Both the position numbers and the translations under genes were made by a program. Positions 1 to 5,447 of a stretch of 9,387 nt of DNA are shown here, one piece after another (the stretch's first letter is position 1; each line of letters starts with the position of its first letter). The notes under the pieces are model-generated. The model ran no database searches. It saw nothing but the letters and a program-made list of their open reading frames with translations, and was not told the DNA's origin. Source of the DNA: Spirosoma sp. (GTDB lineage: Bacteria > Bacteroidota > Bacteroidia > Cytophagales > Spirosomataceae); NCBI GenBank assembly GCA_025351545.1, contig JANXVQ010000469.1:1-9387 (forward strand), read 5' to 3'.

Positions 1-156
1 AGAAAACCCTGTTCCGGCTACCCAGCCATCAGTGTCGCGCTGAAAAGAAGATTGATAGGGGAGTCCCGACGGCGTTAGGACACTATCCTGATGGCAAGCG
101 GTAAACGTAAATAAGCTACTCGTTAAAGCGGAAACTAGAAACAACGTTGATTTCAT
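1..156 (-). CDS. Partial lipoprotein, N-terminus only
   Basis: Reading leftwards from an ATG at 156-154 gives 52 codons with no stop before the window edge, so this is the start of a longer protein. It begins MKSTLFLVSALTSSLF and continues to FTAC, a lipoprotein signal peptide with a lipobox-like FTAC and the lipidated cysteine at residue 21. The mature part starts CHQDSV, and a segment around residues 39-52 (FQRDTDGWVAG) resembles the opening of secreted beta-sandwich domains, though too little is visible to name a family. The gene lies 68 bp downstream of the DoxX gene on the same strand and may be the last member of that cluster. No Shine-Dalgarno sequence is seen. The frame and signal peptide are clear; the function is unknown. 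Confidence 0.7.
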   Translation of the reverse strand, partial: MKSTLFLVSALTSSLFTFTACHQDSVLTPSGLPYQSSFQRDTDGWVAGTGFS

Positions 157-224
157 TATCGACTTGGTTTGTTTGTTCTACAGACTCCCCAGTAACATCA
201 ATCGTTGTAAGGCTGTACCAAAAA

Positions 225-614
225 TTATCGGGAACGACCTCGCCCTGATGAATCCAGTCCGCGCAGAGCGAGATAAAAGGCTATAACATAGATTATTTGC
301 GATCCGGCTCCCGACCAATCTTCTTTAAGCGTCGTACCAAATAATAACGCCCCAATGGTGAGTCCACCGGCAAAATAACCCCACTTTGTAAATTGACCAC
401 CCAGCAGAATCATGATGCCGACGGCTAATTCAACAAAAGGTAGTGTGAACAGAAACGCTTTGGTTACTATAGCTGGCAATACAGTACTGGCAAATCCCGC
501 TTCTGTTTTGGCCACAAACGCGCTGAGTTTCGGAATACGCACAAGCCCATGCATGAGCATGTTGATTCCCAAACCAATTCGTATAACAAGTTGAGCCAGT
601 TGGTTATTTGTCAT
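225..614 (-). CDS. DoxX family membrane protein
   Basis: This 129-residue protein has the size and layout of the DoxX family of small inner-membrane proteins. Helix 1 spans about residues 7-28 and carries the HG pair in the segment NMLMHGLVRIPKL that is typical of the family. Further hydrophobic helices lie at about 52-72, 77-94 and 106-120, and the C-terminus is short and arginine-rich. DoxX proteins have been linked to thiosulfate:quinone oxidoreductase subunits and to redox or membrane-stress roles, but most bacterial members, including this one, cannot be assigned a reaction. The ATG at 614-612 lies inside the last codons of the upstream acidic-protein gene, with an 11-bp overlap in a different frame, suggesting translational coupling. 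The family call is firm; the role is open. Confidence 0.85.
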   Translation of the reverse strand: MTNNQLAQLVIRIGLGINMLMHGLVRIPKLSAFVAKTEAGFASTVLPAIVTKAFLFTLPFVELAVGIMILLGGQFTKWGYFAGGLTIGALLFGTTLKEDWSGAGSQIIYVIAFYLALRGLDSSGRGRSR

Positions 615-855
615 TAATTTCCTCTATTTCGCCATCTTCTACTTCTTCCTCCGCCAGTATATCATCGTTAACACCATTGGCATCTGTATCAGAATCATTG
701 ACTTCTGCTTTTTCGGGCTCAGGCCCTTGGGCCTTCACTATATTCATCTGTTCCGCTTGTGGTATGCCGTTACTGGCTTCTTCGGCTTGCGCCATTAGTT
801 GAACAACGCCTTGATTATCGTCGTCGGCTGGATTGTAATTCTCGTTTGTGTTCAT
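604..855 (-). CDS. Small highly acidic hypothetical protein
   Basis: The gene encodes 83 residues with about 24 Asp/Glu and only 3 Lys and no Arg, so the protein is strongly acidic. Low complexity and many Asn, Gln, Pro and Gly residues suggest it is largely disordered. It has no signal peptide, membrane segment or cysteine, so it is probably cytoplasmic. A stretch around residues 53-64 (NDSDTDANGVND) loosely resembles the Asp-rich calcium-binding spacing of thrombospondin type 3 repeats, but one copy is weak evidence. Its stop codon lies inside the DoxX gene, which begins 11 bp before this gene ends, so the two are probably co-translated. I do not recognise a family. The overlap with a real gene and the in-frame ATG support it being coding, but the biased composition calls for some caution. 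Confidence 0.6.
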   Translation of the reverse strand: MNTNENYNPADDDNQGVVQLMAQAEEASNGIPQAEQMNIVKAQGPEPEKAEVNDSDTDANGVNDDILAEEEVEDGEIEEINDK

Positions 856-1045
856 ATTGTTGATACGTTAAGATTTATAAACTTTTTTGGATAGATTCAA
901 GCGCCACCAGATCGGGTTACATGCCCGCCCAATGCATAGTTATCATTGTCGTTGGGTGTTGAGTTGTAGTAAGATAACTCGGTAGAATAGCGAAAGGTTA
1001 GGCTTATTTAATCGACTAAGTTTTTACTGTTGATCCTCGTACTTC

Positions 1046-1837
1046 ATGAAACTGATTTTTTTAGTTGCCAGCTTATTGCTTTCCATATTTGTTCGTGCTC
1101 AAACAACTCGTGAACCCCTGTTTACATCCTTCGATGGGACCAAAATCCATTATGATATTTTGGGCGAAGGCAAACCAGTTGTCTTGCTGCACGGGTTCAT
1201 TTCCAACAGCGAAAGCTGGAAACGGGCACCTGTCCGGCAGGCGTTAGCTGATGCCGGATTTAAAGTTGTTATGCTCGATTTGCGGGGCAATGGCCAGTCT
1301 GACAAGCCTCATACTGCTGAAGCTTACCAGGATAATGCCGAACTGAAAGACGTGATGGCGCTGATGAAACACCTCGGCCTGACGAATTACGATGTGGTCG
1401 GCTACTCGCGCGGAGCCATCCTGACGGCCAAATTATTGACATTAGATAAGCAGGTCCATCGGGCCGTAATGGGCGGAATGAGTGTTGACTTCTCGGACCC
1501 AAACTGGTATCGGCGTAAGAATTTCCATGAAGCACTGACCAAACCCGGTAGCCATCCTGAATTGCAAAGTGCTGTCGATTACGCCAAAAAATCGGGTGCT
1601 GATACGATTGCACTGGCCCGTTTGCAGGAGTTTCAGCCGGTAACGAGTCGTGCCGAATTGGGTAAAATCAAGGTTCCTGTTCTGGTTGTCAACGGCGATA
1701 AAGACAAGGATAACGGCGATCCACAAACATTAGTCGATGCGATTCCCGGTTCTAAACTTATCATTGTGCCGGGTGATCATGGCGGGGCCATGCGCACGCC
1801 GGAATTTGCCAAAGTAGTGGTAGGGTTTTTGAAGTAG
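1046..1837 (+). CDS. Exported alpha/beta hydrolase
   Basis: This 263-residue protein starts with a signal peptide (MKLIFLVASLLLSIFVRAQ), probably cleaved after residue 18 or 19, so it acts in the periplasm or outside the cell. The rest is a compact alpha/beta-hydrolase fold. The oxyanion-hole motif LLHGF lies at residues 47-51. The nucleophile is Ser121 in the elbow GYSRG. The likely acid is Asp220 in GDKD, and the likely catalytic histidine is His245 in PGDHGG. The segment DLRGNGQSDKP (78-88) is typical of the esterase, epoxide-hydrolase and haloperoxidase-like group. Substrate cannot be told from sequence; an esterase or lactonase is most likely. No Shine-Dalgarno sequence precedes the ATG. 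TAAGTTTT at 1017-1024 is one base off the Bacteroidetes -7 element, but no matching -33 element was found. The gene diverges from the DoxX cluster. Confidence 0.88.
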   Translation: MKLIFLVASLLLSIFVRAQTTREPLFTSFDGTKIHYDILGEGKPVVLLHGFISNSESWKRAPVRQALADAGFKVVMLDLRGNGQSDKPHTAEAYQDNAELKDVMALMKHLGLTNYDVVGYSRGAILTAKLLTLDKQVHRAVMGGMSVDFSDPNWYRRKNFHEALTKPGSHPELQSAVDYAKKSGADTIALARLQEFQPVTSRAELGKIKVPVLVVNGDKDKDNGDPQTLVDAIPGSKLIIVPGDHGGAMRTPEFAKVVVGFLK

Positions 1838-1982
1838 TGGGTATGAAGCTGTTTACGCTGATAAAATCGACCGTTTACAAACCTGGGTTACCGAATACTA
1901 AATTAGAAGGTTACTGTATTCATTGTCCGAACATTTTTGTAGCTGGATCTGAAATGTCCGATTCGCTATAAAAATCAAATAA

Positions 1983-2516
1983 ATGAAAAATGGCTATTCT
2001 TTTCGATTGGTAATATGGGAGTTGGTCATCATAATGTCACTAACCCTGTTGCTTGGACGTTGTAAGAAAGGCAACGATGATGTCGTAACGCCAATAGCGT
2101 CATCTGTTCAGGGAAGCTGGAAAATATCAGGTTACAAAATTGATCCAGCGGTTGATTTTACCGGAACCGGGCAGAAAAGCAATGACCTGCTTACTATCTT
2201 TAAAGCGCTGCCTAATGGCAACGATTTAGTGGATTGCCTGACCAGCACAGTTATTACATTTAACAGTGGTGGTACGATTACTCAAAAAACCGGAGCTAAA
2301 TGCAATGCCGCCACCGATATGAGTCCGGTCGAAGATAATTCTACCTGGAAATTAGATGGGAGTAAACTGACAATTACCAGCGGTGCTGATGTGTCAGTTT
2401 TCGATACGGTTATTAGTGGGAATACGCTAAAGATGTCGGAGAAACAATTGGCAGATTTTGATGGCGATGGTAAAGAAGAAACGTATATGGTTACCCTGGA
2501 ATTAACGAAGGTTTAA
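1983..2516 (+). CDS. Lipocalin-like domain lipoprotein
   Basis: The 177-residue product starts with a hydrophobic signal ending in LLLGRC at Cys27, followed by KKGNDD, a charged stretch of the kind found after the lipidated cysteine in surface lipoproteins of Bacteroidota. Arginine just before the cysteine is unusual for a lipobox. From about residue 42 the protein matches the pattern of the small lipocalin-like domain of Bacteroidota lipoproteins: GSWKISGY at 44-51, VITFNSGGTITQ at 90-101, WKLDGSKLTI at 122-131, ISGNTLKMSEK at 144-154, then a closing strand at 168-176. Cys84 and Cys107 could form a disulfide. A DFDGDGKEE segment at 158-166 resembles a calcium-binding loop. Another in-frame ATG at 2034 would leave a signal of only nine residues, so the first ATG is preferred. 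No specific ligand can be inferred. Confidence 0.75.
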   Translation: MKNGYSFRLVIWELVIIMSLTLLLGRCKKGNDDVVTPIASSVQGSWKISGYKIDPAVDFTGTGQKSNDLLTIFKALPNGNDLVDCLTSTVITFNSGGTITQKTGAKCNAATDMSPVEDNSTWKLDGSKLTITSGADVSVFDTVISGNTLKMSEKQLADFDGDGKEETYMVTLELTKV

Positions 2517-2522
2517 TTGATA

Positions 2523-2552
2523 AAAATGGCTTGCTGAAAGGTGAGCCATTTT
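2523..2552. terminator. Bidirectional terminator-like hairpin
   Basis: Perfect 9-bp inverted repeat: AAAATGGCT at 2523-2531 pairs with AGCCATTTT at 2544-2552, with a 12-nt loop. It fills the 35-bp gap between two converging genes and abuts the stop codon of the glycosylase gene. Read on the minus strand it ends in five T residues, and on the plus strand in four, so it could stop transcription from both sides. The stem has only four G:C pairs. Confidence 0.65.
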
Positions 2553-3244
2553 CATAATTCGTTCAGGCAGTCGTGCAATGTCGTGATGTACCGTTCCAGA
2601 TACACTGGCATAGCCTTCGTTTTGTACTGCAAAATATAACGCGGATGATCGAGGGTGACGATGCGGTCGAAAAGTCCCTGCTGGTCGTTGAGACGGCGTA
2701 AATACGTTTCGTTTTTGCGCCCTAAACATACAGCCACCCGCCTATCGTACGTTCCTCCGCCAAAGTTAAGCTGCGTTTTTACTTCATGTGTGATGGCTGG
2801 CCACAGGTTTTGTGTTGTTGCGCGGTCATCGTAGAAATTGTAGTTTTTCCCTCCTTTTGTCAACGCTAACGGAAACAGGGACGTTAGAAAAAAGCGGCTG
2901 TAGAACGCCTGCGCCCCACCGAAGGCTTCGACAACCTGATAAATGAACCGACTCGATAATTCGGGCGTGTCGCGCAGGTCGTTTTCAATATCGCAATACC
3001 GACGCAGATTCTGGGGCGTGGTAAATGAAATTCCGGTTACGCCCGCGCCAAACCGACCTGGATTTATACCCAGTACAAAAATGCGCGGGTTATTATCGCT
3101 GAAAAATTTCGTGTAAAACTCATTCACAATTTGCTGAACATCTGGCCTTTGATATGGATTCATGACGCCTATATCTGGCGGCAGATTGGCCGGAACTGCA
3201 AGGGCATTGTAGTAAGCAATGGCATCGTTAGCAAATGTGGTCAT
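2552..3244 (-). CDS. SMUG2-like uracil-DNA glycosylase family protein
   Basis: The 230-residue protein matches the SMUG2/DUF4918 branch of the uracil-DNA glycosylase superfamily. Motif 1, GINPGRFGAGVTG, is at residues 59-71 and resembles the SMUG-type GMNPGPFG active-site loop. Motif 2, HPRYILQY, is at 200-207, where the DNA-intercalation loop with its conserved His is expected. Also family-like are SSRFIYQVVEAFGG at 97-110 and the NYNFYDD segment near 134-140. Enzymes of this fold remove uracil or oxidised pyrimidines from DNA in base excision repair; the exact lesion is not predictable. The frame is open to an ATG at 3268, but the ATG at 3244-3242 is chosen because it overlaps the stop of the upstream gene as TGATG, and because its N-terminus, MTTFA, fits the family. 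It is probably translated by coupling to the serine hydrolase gene. Confidence 0.85.
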   Translation of the reverse strand: MTTFANDAIAYYNALAVPANLPPDIGVMNPYQRPDVQQIVNEFYTKFFSDNNPRIFVLGINPGRFGAGVTGISFTTPQNLRRYCDIENDLRDTPELSSRFIYQVVEAFGGAQAFYSRFFLTSLFPLALTKGGKNYNFYDDRATTQNLWPAITHEVKTQLNFGGGTYDRRVAVCLGRKNETYLRRLNDQQGLFDRIVTLDHPRYILQYKTKAMPVYLERYITTLHDCLNEL

Positions 3245-4152
3245 CAGCGCGAAAAATAAGTATAACACATCAACGAAAGTTCGCCAATAATGCGTTCGGA
3301 TTCTTCCATCGAAACGCCTTCCACAAACGCCGATATGAGAAAAGGTTCGTCTCGGCGGCCCGATTTTGCATACACGATTCCCGCATCTCCCCGAACGTAA
3401 GTTAATGTTCCAGTCTTATGAGCGATGACGATGTTTTTGGGAAGTAATCGCGGAATGCACAGGGTGTCTGCATTTTGCTTTAAAATCTCAATCATCTGGT
3501 TGCAGAGTTCAGGTGTCGTGACTTGATGCCGATAAACATTTTCCAGCAGCGTGTTCATATCCTTCGCCGAAACGAAGTTGTCGCGGCCCTGTTTCGCCGA
3601 TACAGTATCCATCATGACCCGGTTGAGCTGGCTTTTCGTTAAGCCAATGGTGTGTATCCGTTGATTGATGGTTTCGGGACCGAGTTTACTGATAATTATA
3701 TTCGTGGCCGTGTTATCACTGAGCACCATCATTAACCGAAGGAGTTCGCGATACCTAACGCGGCTTTGATCAGGGTACGTTTGTAATACGCCCGAACCAC
3801 CTACTTTTTCCGCATTCGTCAGTATATGAATCTCGTCCAGATTAAGCTTGCCGATGTTGACGCGTTCCATCATTTCGAGCATGATAGGCAGCTTGATGAC
3901 GCTGGCCGATGGCACCCGCTCATCGGCGCGGTGATCGAAGTTTACACGGGTATTGTTCAGTGACTTTACCGACATACTTACGCGTACTGTAGATGGCAAA
4001 CGGTGCAAATAGGCAGTCAGTGAATCGGTTAATACCAATCCAGGCCGGGACTGACTTAGAACCGATGTTGTCATGCTTAGAAACAAAAATAAAGTCGGAG
4101 CGAGTGCCCCGACTTTATTGGAAAAATTTTTAGTTTTTGGTTTACGGTTCAT
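3244..4152 (-). CDS. Exported class A beta-lactamase-like serine hydrolase
   Basis: The 302-residue product has a hydrophobic export segment (about residues 16-33, LAPTLFLFLSMTTSVLS) followed by a penicillin-binding/beta-lactamase fold. Motifs in order: SVIK with nucleophile Ser84 and Lys87; SDN at 145-147; KTG at 246-248, followed by TLTYVRGDAGIV. This order and spacing are those of class A beta-lactamases. The omega-loop region (about 176-192, LNRVMMDTVSAKQGRDN) has no Glu or Asn where Glu166 and Asn170 are expected, so slow or absent beta-lactam deacylation is likely. It may be a peptidoglycan-related or other serine hydrolase rather than a resistance enzyme. The ATG at 4152 is used; codons 12-22 form a terminator-like hairpin, so the true N-terminus is uncertain. 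An ATG at 4074 would lose the export signal. Its stop overlaps the glycosylase start. Confidence 0.82.
   Translation of the reverse strand: MNRKPKTKNFSNKVGALAPTLFLFLSMTTSVLSQSRPGLVLTDSLTAYLHRLPSTVRVSMSVKSLNNTRVNFDHRADERVPSASVIKLPIMLEMMERVNIGKLNLDEIHILTNAEKVGGSGVLQTYPDQSRVRYRELLRLMMVLSDNTATNIIISKLGPETINQRIHTIGLTKSQLNRVMMDTVSAKQGRDNFVSAKDMNTLLENVYRHQVTTPELCNQMIEILKQNADTLCIPRLLPKNIVIAHKTGTLTYVRGDAGIVYAKSGRRDEPFLISAFVEGVSMEESERIIGELSLMCYTYFSR
4088..4119 (-). terminator. Terminator-like hairpin inside the serine hydrolase 5' end
   Basis: Perfect 11-bp inverted repeat: AATAAAGTCGG at 4088-4098 and CCGACTTTATT at 4109-4119, with a 10-nt loop. On the minus strand the stem runs into TTTTTGTTT, the usual shape of an intrinsic terminator. 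It lies 94 bp beyond the VWA gene stop and could end that transcript, yet it falls within codons 12-22 of the next gene as annotated. It could be an attenuator, a terminator with a downstream start, or a structural constraint on early translation. The structure is seen directly; its function is inferred. Confidence 0.55.
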
Positions 4153-4212
4153 GCGCCAGAGAAGAAGAAAGAGCTAATAAAAGTACGTTGGACCAGAAAC
4201 CAAAACCACAAT

Positions 4213-5316
4213 TTACTTAATATTCTTTCGTCGATTTCGTTGAAAATCCTCGAACATCATATTGCCAAGACCTTGCAAGCCACTGTAGTAAGCCCGGCCG
4301 TTATTTACCTTGGTAAACTCCTGCACGAATTGTTTCAGGTAAGGATCGGAGGCAATCATGAACGTCGTAATCGGAATTTCTAACCGGCGAGCCTGTGCAG
4401 CCAGTGTCAGCGTTTTGCTAACGACTTTACGGTCCAGACCGAACGAGTTTTTGTAATACTTAATACCTTCTTTCAGGCAGGTTGGTTTTCCATCGGTGAT
4501 CATGAAAATCTGCTTGTTCTTATTTTTCCGGCGACGCAGCAAATCCATTGCCAGTTCCAGCCCGGCTACGGTGTTGGTGTGATAGGGGCCAACTTCAAGA
4601 TAAGGCAACTCCTTCGCCTGAATCTGCCAGGCATCGTTTCCGAAAACAACAATATCGAGCGTGTCTTTCGGGTATTTTATTTTAATTAGCTCAACCAGCG
4701 CAAGAGCCACTTTTTTGGCGGGCGTAATGCGGTCTTCGCCATACAAAATCATCGAGTGGCTAATGTCGATCATCAGCACAGTCGACGTCTGCGATTTCTG
4801 TTCTTTTTCCGTTACTTCAAGGTCGCGTTCCATGAGTCTGAACTCCTCTACACCGCTATTGATCTGAGCGTTTTTGATGGATTCAGTCATTGAAATCTGC
4901 TCCAGCGAATCGCCGAACTGATACGAACGGAGGTCGCTGCTCAGTTCATCACCAGTGCCGGTAAATGGGGTTTTATGATTTCCCCCCGACTTTGAGCGTT
5001 TGAGTTTGCCAAATATTTCTTCGAGTGCCGACCGCCGAATTGTCTGTTCGCTTTTGGCCGTCATCTGAATTTTCCCCTCCTGATTTTCTTCGGTCAGATA
5101 ACCCTTTTCTTTCAGGTCGTCGAAGAAATTACCGATGCCGTATTTATCATCGGTCAGGCCATATTGACGATCAAGCTGGCTCATCCATGCAATTGCCTGC
5201 TCTACATCGCCGGATGTTAGCAATAATAATTGCTGAAAGATATTCAGCAGTTGGTCAAATTTGCTGCCTTCCTTCTGCTCGGGCGGTACGTAATCAGAGA
5301 ATTGAAAGCCTTTCAT
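4213..5316 (-). CDS. VWA-domain protein
   Basis: From the ATG at 5316 the protein has 367 residues. An N-terminal helical region of about 175 residues includes charged segments and SYQFGDSLEQI at 131-141, a pattern found in stand-alone VWA proteins that work with MoxR or ChlI-like AAA+ ATPases. The C-terminal von Willebrand factor A domain starts at about residue 178. Its metal-binding MIDAS site is DISHS at 184-188, a Thr in HTNT at 247-249, and Asp275 in ITDGKPT. No signal peptide or membrane segment is seen, so it is likely cytoplasmic. The frame extends five codons further to a TTG at 5331; the ATG is preferred because TTG starts are rare. An AAGG lies 17 nt upstream of this ATG, too far for a normal ribosome site. 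No AAA+ partner lies in the window. Confidence 0.8.
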   Translation of the reverse strand: MKGFQFSDYVPPEQKEGSKFDQLLNIFQQLLLLTSGDVEQAIAWMSQLDRQYGLTDDKYGIGNFFDDLKEKGYLTEENQEGKIQMTAKSEQTIRRSALEEIFGKLKRSKSGGNHKTPFTGTGDELSSDLRSYQFGDSLEQISMTESIKNAQINSGVEEFRLMERDLEVTEKEQKSQTSTVLMIDISHSMILYGEDRITPAKKVALALVELIKIKYPKDTLDIVVFGNDAWQIQAKELPYLEVGPYHTNTVAGLELAMDLLRRRKNKNKQIFMITDGKPTCLKEGIKYYKNSFGLDRKVVSKTLTLAAQARRLEIPITTFMIASDPYLKQFVQEFTKVNNGRAYYSGLQGLGNMMFEDFQRNRRKNIK

Positions 5317-5349
5317 ATAGTAGAGCCGCAATACCTTGCAGCTTTTTTG

Positions 5350-5384
5350 AACAGTCTATTATTATGCTAAAATAACAGACTGTT
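5350..5384. promoter_or_regulatory. Operator-like imperfect palindrome upstream of the VWA gene
   Basis: AACAGTCT at 5350-5357 pairs with AGACTGTT at 5377-5384. After one mismatch the symmetry continues as TTATT (5359-5363) against AATAA (5371-5375), giving 13 matched pairs in 35 bp. No T-tract follows in either direction, so it is not a typical terminator. It begins 34 bp upstream of the VWA start codon, where an operator or promoter would be expected. The binding protein is unknown. Confidence 0.45.
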
Positions 5385-5447
5385 TCCCGGATTTGTTCGC
5401 CTGTTCGAATGGATTGTAAACCCGGCTGGCTGTCATTGGGAAACACG

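Noticed and set aside
1269..1613. 114-codon open frame on the minus strand
   Set aside because: It is antisense to the core of the alpha/beta hydrolase, including its nucleophile elbow, and shows no protein-like features.
1893..1921. Inverted repeat GAATAC/GTATTC between the alpha/beta hydrolase and the lipocalin-like gene
   Set aside because: Only six matched pairs around a 17-nt gap, few G:C pairs and no T-tract, so it cannot be called a terminator or operator.
2552..3268. Longer glycosylase start at 3268
   Set aside because: The eight extra residues run into the serine hydrolase coding end; the ATG at 3244 gives a TGATG junction and a family-like N-terminus.
4084..4091. Minus-strand TATTTTTG matching the Bacteroidetes -7 element
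   Set aside because: It is formed by the hairpin's 3' arm and T-run, has no -33 partner, and would leave almost no leader before the ATG at 4074.
5025..5375. 116-codon open frame on the plus strand
   Set aside because: It overlaps the VWA gene in antisense and has no motif or start context of its own.
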